53,003 bases of DNA from Planctomycetia bacterium (GCA_030537455.1 JAUNMR010000026.1:3642-56644); one strand, 5' to 3'; counted from the stretch's first letter, positions 36,088-45,651 are shown. Translations and numbers: made by a program. The notes: a model not told the origin generated them from the letters alone.

Positions 36088-38400
36088 TCAGTATTCAAGC
36101 GTAATATTCTCAGCGCCAGTGGATCTAAACTTAATATAGAATGTTTTGGTTTCGTCGCTCCATCGCGTCGTGAGGGGATCCGCGCCGTTGACCTGAACGT
36201 TCTTGGGTTGACGTTCAAGTTTCAGGAGCATGACGGCGTCAATTTCCGAGGTACAGGTCGTAACGATTTGAATCGATCCGTTTTCCTGAGGAGTGAGCGA
36301 TTCAATGCGCGCGCTTGACGCCAAGACGCAAGGCGCGGGGGCGGTGACTTGATCTAGGTCGAGCAACCACGCGCGTTGTGCCGGTTCGAGCGTGACGTCT
36401 CTTGTCAATTCGAGATTGGCGTCGAAGAGGTTCACAAAGGAGCCGTGAAGTTTGAGCGGTTCCTCGGAAATCGATTCGTTCAGAACCGACGCCAAGAGGT
36501 ACGGACCGCGTTTCTTCAGGAAGTAATTATGCTGGCTATACTTTCCATTGGCGTCGGCGAAGGCTTCTGCGACAATTTTGCACAGTTCCTCGCCGTTTTC
36601 TTGCGCACGATTGAAATACGCGGGGCGTTTGCGCACAACGTAAACTTTACCGGAGCCGAAGTCGTATTTTCCAGCCTCTTGACCGGGTTGCAGCCCCACG
36701 CAAGTCATAAGATGATCGCCAGGCGATTTGAACGAGGGGGCGGAGCTATTCCACCAGTCCTTTGCGTCATTATAGGGGTCGACTTGGGAATCGACGAAAA
36801 TGAGCGAACCGCCGTGCGCGACCCAGTCGGCGATGACAGCGTGAATGCCAGCGGAGGACGGCTTCTGGTAGTCGTAACTGAGGATCAGAACCTTGTACGG
36901 GTCGAGGTAACCTGGGAATTTCAAGGTCAGATCCAGTACCGGCGCCTCCACGGGCACGCCGCGCTTAATCAGGGGCATGGTCAGACCGAAAAAGTCGCCG
37001 AGCGATTTAATCTCTTCCTTCGTGGGGCGAAGGGGATCGTTTGATTCCGGCACGGCGCTATCGCGCACGGTCGGCTCAGAGCGTTGGAACATCGCGGAGT
37101 CGGAGATGAGCGCGCCGATCTCCTCGGTAGGAGCCGGTAGCGCTTCGCCGGTAGCGTATCCGGCGTCAACGGCGTCGAGCCATTGAGCGTCGAGGCCTTC
37201 CATATCGCGCAGTTGATTGAAGATCAACGTTAGTATCGAAGCGTAATCGGCGGGAATGGGTTTTGCTTCCTCAGGCTTCCCGGCGGGGTAAAGTCCTAGC
37301 ATGATTCGCCAGGGCCAGGGCGCGACTTCATAGTGGCTCGACGCGGAGCGCATGAGCGAGGCGACCAGAGTACATAGGTAATTCGTACGATAGTCGTCCC
37401 AGTCGTAATTCGGATTGTCTTCGACCGGATCGTTCAAGTAATAAATACGTTGACCGGTTCCGCGCGCCATCTCTTGCATGACGCCATATTCCATGAGCGC
37501 CGATTCAAAGGTACGCTCTTTCTCGACGCCATTGTAGATGTTCTTAAAGCGCGAGGTGCCGGTCCAGATCTGTGCGATCAGACCGTCGACGCCCGGCAGG
37601 TCAAGCAAGGTTGCCTCGGGACTGACCATTTGGATCTGAGCATAACTCACAAGGCTGTGAGTGGCAACGTAGACCTTCACAGGTCGATTGTACTTCTTGA
37701 GCGAATATTCCTTCAAACCGGAGGCAACGCGATCGATCGCGCGACGATAGAGGTATTGCTTGAGTTTGGAGGCGCGGTATTGCGCGTCGCAGGTGGAGTC
37801 CGGGCGAATCCAATCTTCTTTATAGAAGATCTTCCATTCTCGCTGGAACGACTCACCGAAACCGGCAAAAGCCCAGAGTTCAGGTTCTTCCAGGTAGAAC
37901 TCGTCCACGCCAGCGTCGACGAGCTTACGGAGTTGACCGTCGAGGTAATCGGTAAAGGCAACGCTCGGAACGAGGTAGGGCGTGGAGGGATCGTGCATAA
38001 CGCGCGTGCCGTCGGCACGAACCTGTGCGTCGTCCCAGTGGTCAATACCGTCGATATTGCCGTTGAGGAATTCGCCGTAACCGCCCCAGGCAATTCCTGT
38101 CATAATGGCGACTTTTGATCCGCTTTTTTCACGCCATTCGGGCAGGGAATTCACGACCGCGTCTCCGACGCCATAGACCATGACCACGTCGGTCTTTAGG
38201 TCGTAGCGCGGGTCGTAACCGGCCGCTTGCTGATAGGACGTGAGTCCAAGCGAACGGTCGGTGATCAAATTGGGCGCGGGTCGAGACGGCGTCGCGTCGG
38301 TATTTTGCGCTTGTGTGCAGGACAAAAGAGTTAAGCCAGCCCAAGTTACCAGCGTCGCAATGATTAATCTACGCAAGACTTTTTTCCGATAATGAAGCAT
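36088..38400 (-). CDS. large lipoprotein with glycoside-hydrolase-like barrel and GATase-like domain
   Basis: The 770-residue protein is not assigned to a named family. A basic leader and hydrophobic stretch end in LTLLSC (Cys28), a plausible lipobox. Residues about 60-400 look like a TIM-barrel: VVMVYGVGDAVVN, IMTGIAWGGYGE, VDEFYLEEPELWAF (two acidic residues at a strand end), KVYVATHSL and IYYLNDPVED. Residues about 440-590 resemble the amidotransferase-like domain of GH42-type enzymes (VLILSYDYQKPSS, WVAHGGSLIFVDSQ). A beta-sandwich ends the protein. A role in glycan degradation at the cell surface is inferred. GGAG five bases before the ATG at 38400 favours that start over the GTG at 38406. 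The region 35949-36087 holds only AT-rich spacer. Confidence 0.6.
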   Translation of the reverse strand: MLHYRKKVLRRLIIATLVTWAGLTLLSCTQAQNTDATPSRPAPNLITDRSLGLTSYQQAAGYDPRYDLKTDVVMVYGVGDAVVNSLPEWREKSGSKVAIMTGIAWGGYGEFLNGNIDGIDHWDDAQVRADGTRVMHDPSTPYLVPSVAFTDYLDGQLRKLVDAGVDEFYLEEPELWAFAGFGESFQREWKIFYKEDWIRPDSTCDAQYRASKLKQYLYRRAIDRVASGLKEYSLKKYNRPVKVYVATHSLVSYAQIQMVSPEATLLDLPGVDGLIAQIWTGTSRFKNIYNGVEKERTFESALMEYGVMQEMARGTGQRIYYLNDPVEDNPNYDWDDYRTNYLCTLVASLMRSASSHYEVAPWPWRIMLGLYPAGKPEEAKPIPADYASILTLIFNQLRDMEGLDAQWLDAVDAGYATGEALPAPTEEIGALISDSAMFQRSEPTVRDSAVPESNDPLRPTKEEIKSLGDFFGLTMPLIKRGVPVEAPVLDLTLKFPGYLDPYKVLILSYDYQKPSSAGIHAVIADWVAHGGSLIFVDSQVDPYNDAKDWWNSSAPSFKSPGDHLMTCVGLQPGQEAGKYDFGSGKVYVVRKRPAYFNRAQENGEELCKIVAEAFADANGKYSQHNYFLKKRGPYLLASVLNESISEEPLKLHGSFVNLFDANLELTRDVTLEPAQRAWLLDLDQVTAPAPCVLASSARIESLTPQENGSIQIVTTCTSEIDAVMLLKLERQPKNVQVNGADPLTTRWSDETKTFYIKFRSTGAENITLEY

Positions 38401-38523
38401 TGTCACTCCAATGATTATCTTAAGGGTAAAATGAACAATCTTCCCAACCCATGACTTATTCTATCTGATATTACACTGGCGCAAGTAACTTTTTTAGTTT
38501 AAATAAAAAATAAAAAAAGTTAC

Positions 38524-38551
38524 TTGACAGACGGTGAATATCGTGTAAAAT
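38524..38551 (+). promoter_or_regulatory. sigma70 promoter of tRNA-Ala
   Basis: TTGACA (38524-38529) is a perfect -35 box and TAAAAT (38546-38551) a good -10 box, with a 16-base spacer. It lies 54 bases upstream of the mature tRNA. Confidence 0.8.
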
Positions 38552-38605
38552 CAATCGCGTTGTTTGACTCAACGTAATCGATTGGTTGAGTTGGACTTCT
38601 CCTTC

Positions 38606-38678
38606 GGGGAGTTAGCTCAGTTGGGAGAGCGCGACGTTCGCAATGTCGAGGTCGAGGGTTCGACTCCCTTACTCTCCA
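38606..38678 (+). tRNA. tRNA-Ala (CGC)
   Basis: A full cloverleaf forms. The acceptor is GGGGAGT/ACTCTCC with the G3-U70 alanine identity pair. The D arm is GCTC/GAGC and the anticodon stem CGACG/TGTCG carries loop TTCGCAA, giving anticodon CGC (reads GCG). The T arm is GAGGG/CCCTT with loop TTCGACT. A73 is the discriminator and CCA is not encoded. GCG is a frequent alanine codon in these genes. A promoter and a terminator flank it, so it is transcribed alone. Confidence 0.95.
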
Positions 38679-38682
38679 CTTT

Positions 38683-38708
38683 AAGGCGGTCTGTTGATCG
38701 CCTTTTTT
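38683..38708 (+). terminator. terminator after tRNA-Ala
   Basis: The stem AAGGCG (38683-38688) with CGCCTT (38699-38704) is followed by a run of T to 38708, beginning 5 bases after the tRNA. Confidence 0.88.
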
Positions 38709-38823
38709 TGTTTCTTGAACGCTTTCTTTTTATAGCAATAGACTCAATCCCCACGCAACGGCGTAATTTATCGTTTGCGCGATTTTGACCTAACGACGGC
38801 AATTGAGTCGCTTTTAGCGTAAG

Positions 38824-38865
38824 TAAAAAAGAGCGCACGCGCGAGGTGAGTGACGCGAACGCTCT
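38824..38865 (-). terminator. terminator of the acyl-CoA dehydrogenase gene
   Basis: On the minus strand AGAGCG...CGCTCT (38830-38835 with 38860-38865), extended by imperfect inner GC pairing, is followed by TTTTTTACTT. It lies 35 bases after the stop. Confidence 0.75.
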
Positions 38866-38899
38866 ATCTTGGTATTTGCCAGTTAGTCAATGACGAACG

Positions 38900-40639
38900 C
38901 TATTCAGCGACCGGACCAACGATCTCGAGATAGGAGTCCAAGACGTGAGTGGAACCGGAGGCGACCAGAGCGAGGACGCCTTCCATATTGGCAAGTTCTT
39001 TGGTGATAAAGTATTCAGCGATTTTCTTTTTACGATCGCACTTCGTCGCATGTCCGAGGAAGTAGTGACCGATGAGGATCGCGATGGCGACGTCGAGCAA
39101 TTTACGCGCGCGCAACTCAACATACGACGCGCCTTTAGCTTTGGTTTGTGCAATAGCGTCTTCAAGTTTAGCGTGAGCGGAGACGAGCTTGTCTTTCAAG
39201 GAGTTCAAGAGTTCGTCCTGATATTCCTTGCCTTCAAATTCGGCGACGTAGTTTTGGAAGACGCCGGAGGTCAAGCCACGGATTGCGGCGACAACTTGCA
39301 GTTGCGAGGTGCCTTCATAGATCGTGGTAATACGCGCGTCACGATAGTAACGTTCCGCAGCGTAGTCCTTCATATATCCGCTACCGCCCATAACCTGAAT
39401 CGTATCGGTGGCGACGCTAATACTCATTTCACTGCAGTAGTACTTGCTCATAGGCGTGAGCATGGCGTTAAGCTTTTTGCAGTAACGAGATTGCTGTTTG
39501 AACGCTTTCTTTTCTTCGTCGGTGAGCGCGTCGGCGTTACGTTCCAGCAGACGATTGGCGTTATTTTCATAATCGCAAACGCGCGCGGTTTCATAGGCGA
39601 GCGCACGCGCCGCTTCGATACGCACACGCATATCGGCGACCATTTCCGCGACCGCGGGCAACTGCTCAATCGGCGAGCCGAACTGTTCGCGAGAGTTTGC
39701 ATATTGACGCGCCAGACGTTGCGCCGCTTCTGCCACACCGAGCGATTGCGCGGCAATGCCCAAACGCGCGCCGTTCATGAGCGACATAACGTAGGTAATC
39801 AGACCGCGTTGACGTTCGCCGATCAGACGGCAGGGCGTGTCTTTAAAGACCAATTCGCAAGTGGGGGAGCCGTGGATACCGAGTTTCGATTCCAGGTGGC
39901 GAACCTTAACGGTCGGACCGCGGTCACAAACGAAGAGGCTCAGACCGCGACCGTCGGAAATCTGATGTTCCGAGCGCGCCAGAACCAGGAGTACTTCGCC
40001 ACAACCATTGGTGATAAAGCGCTTAACGCCATTGAGGCGCCAATTGCCATTCTCGTCCTGATCAGCGCGCAGACGCACCGCTTGAAGGTCGGAACCCGCG
40101 TCGGGCTCGGTGAGCACCATAGCGCCGGAAACCTCTCCGGTAGCGAATTTCGGGAGGTATTCGTCTTTAATTTCTTCTGAGGCGAAGGCGTAGATCGTTT
40201 CGGCGATACCTTGAAGACCGAACATATTCATAAAAGAGCAATCGCCGCGCGCAACGATTTCCGTCGCCATGGTATACACGAGCGTCGGACAGTTGATACC
40301 CCCGTATTTACGAGGAAGCGTAAAGCCTTGAAGATCAGCGCGCGCCATGAGGTCGAGGTTCTTTTGAACCAAAGGATGCAACGTGACCGTTTGATCTTCG
40401 TTGAGCGTATTGCCCTCGCGGTCGACCGTTTCAGCATTTTTGGCAAGTTCATCACCGGAAATTTGACCGACGATCGTGAGAACCTGTTTGTAATTGTCGA
40501 TTACGTCCGCGATACTGCGCGGAAGATAATCGGCGTCGCCATTGGGAGTTTCACGCTCTTGGAGCGTGGCAATTTCCTCTAGGTTGAAGTAGTCAAACAG
40601 GAATTGAATATCTTTATTGTCAGTGTAAAAGTTGGCCAT
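38900..40639 (-). CDS. acyl-CoA dehydrogenase
   Basis: The 579-residue FAD-dependent enzyme catalyses the first step of fatty-acid (or branched-chain acyl) beta-oxidation, passing electrons to an electron-transfer flavoprotein. It has the flavin/substrate signature MVLTEPDAGSDLQAVRLR (about residues 174-191), the GVKRFITNG strand, the second signature QVMGGSGYMKDYAAERYYRD and the TTIYEGTSQLQVVAA loop that carries the family's catalytic Glu position. An extra C-terminal helical domain (about 450-579) makes it longer than short-chain enzymes (~380). No other fatty-acid genes are adjacent. It has its own terminator. Chain-length specificity is unknown. Confidence 0.92.
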   Translation of the reverse strand: MANFYTDNKDIQFLFDYFNLEEIATLQERETPNGDADYLPRSIADVIDNYKQVLTIVGQISGDELAKNAETVDREGNTLNEDQTVTLHPLVQKNLDLMARADLQGFTLPRKYGGINCPTLVYTMATEIVARGDCSFMNMFGLQGIAETIYAFASEEIKDEYLPKFATGEVSGAMVLTEPDAGSDLQAVRLRADQDENGNWRLNGVKRFITNGCGEVLLVLARSEHQISDGRGLSLFVCDRGPTVKVRHLESKLGIHGSPTCELVFKDTPCRLIGERQRGLITYVMSLMNGARLGIAAQSLGVAEAAQRLARQYANSREQFGSPIEQLPAVAEMVADMRVRIEAARALAYETARVCDYENNANRLLERNADALTDEEKKAFKQQSRYCKKLNAMLTPMSKYYCSEMSISVATDTIQVMGGSGYMKDYAAERYYRDARITTIYEGTSQLQVVAAIRGLTSGVFQNYVAEFEGKEYQDELLNSLKDKLVSAHAKLEDAIAQTKAKGASYVELRARKLLDVAIAILIGHYFLGHATKCDRKKKIAEYFITKELANMEGVLALVASGSTHVLDSYLEIVGPVAE

Positions 40640-40825
40640 ATAATCCTCTAAAAAGTCGATTGTACACGCATTGTGCGCGATGCAAGGACGCTTGCGTGAT
40701 TATAACACACCTGAGGCTTTTATAATAGAGCAATTTAAGGCGCTAAGCGGTTTTTCCACGCTTTATTGCAAAGAAATCACGGATTTGTGAGATTCTTGGC
40801 GCCATCACAAGAGTACTGTTCATGT

Positions 40826-40866
40826 AAAAAAAGACGCGGCGCCAGTGACAGAACCGGAACCGCGTC
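40826..40866 (-). terminator. terminator of tatA
   Basis: The minus-strand stem GACGCGG/CCGCGTC (40860-40866 with 40833-40839) has a 20-base loop and is followed by TTTTTTT. It lies 54 bases after the tatA stop. Confidence 0.85.
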
Positions 40867-40920
40867 GTGTCGTGCTAATCGTTTGTGGTCGCTCCTCGAA
40901 CGTCCCAGGGCGTCGAATTT

Positions 40921-41124
40921 TTATTCTTCGCTTTTATCGCTCACAGAAGCTTTAATATCGGCGGATTTAACCGTATCGTTGACTTCAGTGTCAATACCGT
41001 TAACGCCCTTCTTAAATTCCGTGACGCTACGACCGAGCGAACGCATGACGGAAGGAAGACGGTTGCCGAAAAGCAAGAACGCAATGACCAGGATGATAAC
41101 AAGTTGAACAGGACTCGGACTCAT
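40921..41124 (-). CDS. tatA: TatA/TatE-type twin-arginine translocase subunit
   Basis: The 67-residue protein has one N-terminal membrane helix (about 6-19, VQLVIILVIAFLLF), the conserved FG at the helix end, an amphipathic helix NRLPSVMRSLGRSVTEFKKG and an acidic/Ser-rich tail. This is the exact plan of TatA, which polymerises to let folded proteins with RR signals cross the inner membrane. tatB and tatC are not nearby. At least two likely Tat substrates are encoded in the window (the hydrolases at 3320 and 11823). GAGAGGATAA lies about 11 bases before the ATG. Confidence 0.92.
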   Translation of the reverse strand: MSPSPVQLVIILVIAFLLFGNRLPSVMRSLGRSVTEFKKGVNGIDTEVNDTVKSADIKASVSDKSEE

Positions 41125-41556
41125 AATGTATTATCCTCTCAAACCGATATAACCAACGCGCGCGAAGCAGGTGAACTGGAACGTTCGTTGGTCGTTTGTT
41201 TCGTATGTTTGTATTCAATGGACTGGCGAGGCAAATGGGAAGAACCCGCGAATTACCGGCGCACTACGCACGAAGCAAGACTCCTGCATAGGCGTTTTCC
41301 AGTCGCTCTTTTCTATTTTAAACAAAAGAGCGCCGCGCGTCAACGATTGAAATCTTTTTTTATTGGTCTTTTAGTAATTTCTCCTATACTCGGCTTCTTG
41401 CGTATTTCACGGTCAGATTGTGGAAATCGGTCTTGAATTATTTTTACTTTGACATTAGAATTACGCGGTTTTAAACGACTTTTTCGCGTGCATGAGGCAA
41501 TGGATTTGCTCCGGTGGAGCGATGCGCGCGAATTCACAGTGGAAAATGGCTGAAAA
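41125..41556. other. 430-base spacer with a candidate promoter
   Basis: The spacer lies between divergent genes tatA and the 238-residue unknown. TTGACA (41449-41454) with TTAAAC (41471-41476) and a 16-base spacer is a fair promoter for the + strand pair downstream. A 60-base AT-rich stretch lies at 41344-41400. No coding region or RNA gene was recognised. Confidence 0.45.
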
Positions 41557-42273
41557 GTGAGTCCAAACGAACATAATAAAACGGCGCGCGTAGGATTTTT
41601 AACAGCGCTAGGAGATTGTGCCCAAGGGGTGATCGGCGGTTTCCTTGTGCTTAATCTTGTAGGGCGCCCCACGGAATTTCATTGTACCGCGCCGGTGCGC
41701 CCGAATCGTGCTCAGGAGATTCTCTTTGGGAATACACTGGAGTGCTTTGTTTATGGCGAGCAGATCGCTCCAGCGCTTATAGGACGCGTAAAGACCGATT
41801 TGGTAGCAATTTTCACAAATTTACCGAGCATGTTGACCGCGTCCCCATTTGCGAATGCGCCGGTGTGTCTGGTCTTTCAACACGCTCGTGGAGAAAAGTC
41901 GGCGGAGTCTGATCGCTACGCTGTTTGGGATCGGCACAGCGACAGCGTTAAGAGCGATGGAATTGTGGCTACGGGGGTGGTCGCGGAGACTTCTGCTTGT
42001 GAAACGCCCAAGGATTCTTTGGACTGTGCCGAATTGTTTCATGAATCTCTGACGACCATTCCCTTTATGCCGGGGGTGGATTTTTCCCTGTGGCGCGAAG
42101 CGTCGATTGGAAAGAACCGTCTGGCGCTTCCGCGCGTTTTCTCGACGGCGGAACGTCATGAGACTTACGATGAGATCCTTACGGCGATCGAGCCGTTCTT
42201 TAAGGCGATTGATAGCGTCGAACCATTTGAAAGAATCAAACTTGCAGTGGAAGAGGCGCAAAAGTCATATTGA
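41557..42273 (+). CDS. conserved unknown protein paired with SNF2 helicase
   Basis: The 238-residue soluble protein starts at GTG. No catalytic domain is recognised. The first ~80 residues look conserved: FLTALGDCAQGVIGGFLVLN, GRPTEFHCTAPVRPNRAQEI and LECFVYGEQIAPALI. I recall similar segments from planctomycete proteins annotated as hypothetical, but this cannot be verified here. The middle (about 115-160) is variable and polar, and the end is a helix-rich segment. It lies 70 bases upstream of the SNF2 helicase on the same strand and shares a promoter with it, so a joint function with DNA or nucleoprotein is possible but unproven. Confidence 0.6.
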   Translation: MSPNEHNKTARVGFLTALGDCAQGVIGGFLVLNLVGRPTEFHCTAPVRPNRAQEILFGNTLECFVYGEQIAPALIGRVKTDLVAIFTNLPSMLTASPFANAPVCLVFQHARGEKSAESDRYAVWDRHSDSVKSDGIVATGVVAETSACETPKDSLDCAELFHESLTTIPFMPGVDFSLWREASIGKNRLALPRVFSTAERHETYDEILTAIEPFFKAIDSVEPFERIKLAVEEAQKSY

Positions 42274-42343
42274 CCTGTGACGCCGAGACTGACTCGGCGC
42301 CATTTTTACGTTTTTTTAATACAGACCTGGGGACGCAAAGGGT

Positions 42344-44179
42344 ATGTCAGACGCGACGAGGTTCGGAGATTACGACGATCAGAGTAAGCGAGAGTCTCTG
42401 CTCATTAGCGTGCGCTCTTGGAATCGTCATGTGTCGAAGCCGCGTACCCTGAGCGTGCTGTGTCCTAACGCGCTTCTGGACGAACATGGCAAACGTTTGA
42501 ATATTAAAACACACTCGATGCGTTTGGGCGCGCGCGGCGCTGACGTTCACGCCTTTAATATTCCGATTGAAGGTCGACTCAAGGCAACGACGCATATTGA
42601 GAGCTTTTATTTCAGTCCCCACGAGGAACCCGATTTTCTCAAATCTAAGCGCCCCAAAGTTGACGAGGGCGCGTCGCCACAGCCACAGGAGGATTATTTC
42701 GAATCGCCAGACGACCCGACGCGTTTGCGCGTGCCGTCCGACGTCGTTAAGATTGAGGATCGTCTGAATTACCTCCTGCAACCTCCAATTGAAACGTGGC
42801 TGGGTCGTCGGCAACTTGAGACGCCATTTGAGCCGTTTCCGTATCAAAAGCAAGGCGTAGCCTTTCTTTACGGGGAGCAGTTTGCGATTCTGGCGGACGA
42901 AATGGGGCTCGGTAAGACAATGCAGGCGATCACAACGATTCGTTTGCTTTTCCGTAGCGGCGAATGTTCGCGCGTCTTATTGATTTGTCCTAAACCCTTA
43001 GTCACCAACTGGAAACGTGAATTTGAACTATGGGCGCCGGAGATTCCCGTTTGTATTATCGAGGGCAAGAGCGAGCGTCGTAAGTGGTTGTGGCGTCAGA
43101 AGAATATTCCGCTTCGTATTGCGAATTATGAGCTTCTCGGTCGTGACCGTGAGTTTTACGATCCCCAGGGCGGGGCGGAGGTTCTCTTTGATTTGGTCGT
43201 ACTGGACGAATCACAACGTATTAAGAACAAATCGAATGTGACGTCGCAGGCCGCACAAGCAATCCCACGGCGTCGTAGCTGGGCTCTCACGGGCACGCCG
43301 GTGGAAAACTCTGCTGAAGACCTGGTTGGAATCTTTGAGTTCCTCTCTCCTGGGTATCTTTCCTCCGGTCTGACGACGTCGCATATTCGTCAGTTGGTCG
43401 GCGACCACATTCTGCGCCGCACCAAAGACAAAGTGCTCAAAGATCTTCCTCCTAAGCTTATTCGCGACGCGCATATCGAACTAACGCCAGAACAGTACGA
43501 GACTTACCGTATTGCTCAGGAGGAGGGCGAGATTCGTCTGAACGAAATGGGCGACTCCGTAACGCTTCAGCATGCGTTTGAACTGATTCTGCGCCTAAAG
43601 CAGATCTGTAATTTCGATCCCGCGACGGGGCAGAGCGCTAAGGTCGAACAACTCGTCGCCGATATGGAGGAAATTAGCGCAAGCGGTCGTAAAGCGATTG
43701 TCTTCAGTCAATGGGTGCAAACGCTCCGTGAACTGCATGCCAGACTGAAGGATTTTAACCCGTTAGAATATCATGGTCAGACCAACAATAAAGAACGCGA
43801 CGCCGTGATTGAGGAGTTCAGAAATAACCCCGAAAGACACGTGATTCTCATGAGTTACGGCGCGGGAAGCGTAGGACTGAACTTGCAATTCGCCGAGTAC
43901 GTCTTTTTATTTGACCGGTGGTGGAATCCGGCGGTGGAGGATCAAGCGATCAATCGTGCGCACCGTATTGGCGCGACCGGTCCGGTCACCGTGACGCGAT
44001 TCGTTGCGGTCGATACAATTGAAGAGAAGATCGACCGGATCTTAACGGAGAAACGCATGTTGTCTGAGGTGATTCTCTCGGGCGCAAAAGGTCTCAATAG
44101 CTCGGTCGGATTGAGTCAGGACGACGTTTTTGGTCTGTTCAATATTCGCGCGCCACGTCGCGGCGGTAAGAAGTCCTAA
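42344..44179 (+). CDS. SNF2-family DNA-dependent ATPase/helicase
   Basis: The 611-residue protein has an N-terminal accessory region (about 1-160, no known domain) and a complete two-lobe SNF2 motor. Motifs are QGVAFLYGEQFAILADEMGL followed by GKT (Walker A 185-192), DESQ at 288-291 in place of the common DEAH, ALTGTPVEN and, in lobe 2, IVFSQWVQTL, MSYGAGSVGLNLQFA and DRWWNPAVEDQAINRAHRIG. It should move along double-stranded DNA and remodel bound proteins. Bacterial members (HepA/RapA relatives) act on RNA polymerase or repair. ATG at 42344 follows GCAAAGGGT. Partner: the unknown protein immediately upstream. Confidence 0.92.
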   Translation: MSDATRFGDYDDQSKRESLLISVRSWNRHVSKPRTLSVLCPNALLDEHGKRLNIKTHSMRLGARGADVHAFNIPIEGRLKATTHIESFYFSPHEEPDFLKSKRPKVDEGASPQPQEDYFESPDDPTRLRVPSDVVKIEDRLNYLLQPPIETWLGRRQLETPFEPFPYQKQGVAFLYGEQFAILADEMGLGKTMQAITTIRLLFRSGECSRVLLICPKPLVTNWKREFELWAPEIPVCIIEGKSERRKWLWRQKNIPLRIANYELLGRDREFYDPQGGAEVLFDLVVLDESQRIKNKSNVTSQAAQAIPRRRSWALTGTPVENSAEDLVGIFEFLSPGYLSSGLTTSHIRQLVGDHILRRTKDKVLKDLPPKLIRDAHIELTPEQYETYRIAQEEGEIRLNEMGDSVTLQHAFELILRLKQICNFDPATGQSAKVEQLVADMEEISASGRKAIVFSQWVQTLRELHARLKDFNPLEYHGQTNNKERDAVIEEFRNNPERHVILMSYGAGSVGLNLQFAEYVFLFDRWWNPAVEDQAINRAHRIGATGPVTVTRFVAVDTIEEKIDRILTEKRMLSEVILSGAKGLNSSVGLSQDDVFGLFNIRAPRRGGKKS

Positions 44180-44248
44180 ACGCGCGTAGATTGGCGGCTT
44201 GCCCGAGCGTGCTACGTTCGCACGGCGAGCGGTATGGAGATTCCTACG

Positions 44249-45394
44249 ATGAAAATTGTCGACGTTTACATAGTCAAACAGTTCATTAAGTTCTTTGTGC
44301 TCTGTTATGTTTCGTTTGCCGTTTTGATCATGGTCTTTGACATAACGCTCAATATCAATAAATTCCTATCGTTGCAGACCGATACTCCGATAGCTCTGGT
44401 GATTTTGGGCTATTATGCGCGCTATACGTTTTCCCTTAACGATATGCTATTGCCGGTACTTTTGTGTATCGTGACGTTCTTTACCGGCTTTATCATGGCG
44501 CAACACAATGAGATCCGTGCGCTCATGGCGCTTGGCGTGTCCCCCGCGCGAGTTTTAGCGCCGATGTTTTTCTCCGCCGCGCTGATTTCATGCGTCTTTA
44601 CCTGCGTTCGTGAGTTCTATGTGCCGAATCATCTTTTGGAGGCTACTCAGACCGTCAAGGATCTCGCTGTAAAAGGGGAGCATGTGAACGTCAAGCGCCG
44701 GCATGACTTCCGTACGTATCTCTCACTCGACGGCGAAGAGATGAATTACTACGACAAGGTCATCGTACGTCCGAAAGTCATGCTGAATCATAACTTGAAT
44801 CGTTATGGTAATCAAATCTCTGCCGAACAAGGGACTTACGTTCCCCCGAGCGCAGAACGTCCTGGCGGGTGGCTCCTGTCGCATGTGAATTCCCCGGCGG
44901 ACATTTTAACGTCTCCATCGGTTAAGGACGAGGCGCTCGACGAAGTTATTATTTACACGCCTGCTGACACGCCAGACCTTAAGGAGGACGAGGTTTTTAT
45001 TGTCACTGCGATTACGCCCGACCACCTTGTTATCGGGGACAATTGGCGTCGAATTGGTCCCTTAAAAGACCTTTGGCAAGCGGCGTTTGATCCGGCGTTT
45101 GCGCGCGATTCCTGTGAACTGGCTATTAACTCCGGCGCACGAATGCTACGACCGTTAGCAGACCTCTTGCCAATGTTCCTTGGCGCGCCCTTTTTGTTCT
45201 TTGATCAGAAGCGTAAACTCTTTGTTTCTATAATGTACGGCTTTGTTTTGGCGCTCGTGTGCGTCGGGAGCGTCTTTACATGCAACTTCGTCGGGGAGCA
45301 GTTTTCCAACGTTGCGCTTGGCGTTTGGGGCTCTTCAATAATATTTGTCCCCATTGGCGTGTATAACTTCTGTGAACTCACGCGAAAGGAATGA
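44249..45394 (+). CDS. LptF/LptG-family lipopolysaccharide export permease
   Basis: The 381-residue membrane protein belongs to the YjgP/YjgQ family. It has three N-terminal helices (about 10-35, 48-85 and 92-118), a soluble beta-jellyroll-type middle (about 125-285) and three C-terminal helices (about 295-378). The conserved HNEIRALMALGVSPARVLAPM coupling segment after helix 2 contacts the LptB ATPase. It extracts LPS from the inner membrane. Usually two such genes (lptF, lptG) occur; only one is seen here, so F versus G cannot be decided. ATG at 44249 with GGAGATTCC upstream is preferred over 44234. A terminator follows. Confidence 0.85.
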   Translation: MKIVDVYIVKQFIKFFVLCYVSFAVLIMVFDITLNINKFLSLQTDTPIALVILGYYARYTFSLNDMLLPVLLCIVTFFTGFIMAQHNEIRALMALGVSPARVLAPMFFSAALISCVFTCVREFYVPNHLLEATQTVKDLAVKGEHVNVKRRHDFRTYLSLDGEEMNYYDKVIVRPKVMLNHNLNRYGNQISAEQGTYVPPSAERPGGWLLSHVNSPADILTSPSVKDEALDEVIIYTPADTPDLKEDEVFIVTAITPDHLVIGDNWRRIGPLKDLWQAAFDPAFARDSCELAINSGARMLRPLADLLPMFLGAPFLFFDQKRKLFVSIMYGFVLALVCVGSVFTCNFVGEQFSNVALGVWGSSIIFVPIGVYNFCELTRKE

Positions 45395-45420
45395 TTATTC
45401 TATTGAGGCGTAACGAAAAG

Positions 45421-45470
45421 AAACGCATGTGATTGCGCCAAAGTATCGTGGCGTAGTCGCATGCGTTTTT
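45421..45470 (+). terminator. terminator of the LptF/G gene
   Basis: AAACGCATG (45421-45429) pairs with CATGCGTTT (45460-45468), with an inner GCGCC/GGCG stem, followed by a T run to 45470. It is 27 bases after the stop. Confidence 0.85.
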
Positions 45471-45562
45471 GTTGTAATGGCGTATGCCGACAGGACGCGC
45501 GCGATAGTCTACTGTTAACGAAGCAGAACCAACCGTCGGCGCTTTTGGTCTGGTTGAGAAAA

Positions 45563-45621
45563 TAAAAAGCCGTTTCAACGTTTTGCACATTGAATATCAG
45601 TGCGACAACTATTGAAACGGC
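45563..45621 (-). terminator. terminator of the 421-residue unknown gene
   Basis: A perfect 10-bp stem GCCGTTTCAA (45569-45578) with TTGAAACGGC (45612-45621) carries an inner TGCAC/GTGCG-like hairpin and is followed on the minus strand by TTTTTATT. It lies 31 bases after the stop at 45652. Confidence 0.85.
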
Positions 45622-45651
45622 ATAATTTAACTATTGTTTGAACGCCAAGGA

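Noticed and set aside
38945..40180. 411-codon open frame on the + strand, antisense to acyl-CoA dehydrogenase
   Set aside because: It lies fully inside a well-supported gene, its product matches no family, and long antisense frames occur throughout this window because of codon bias.
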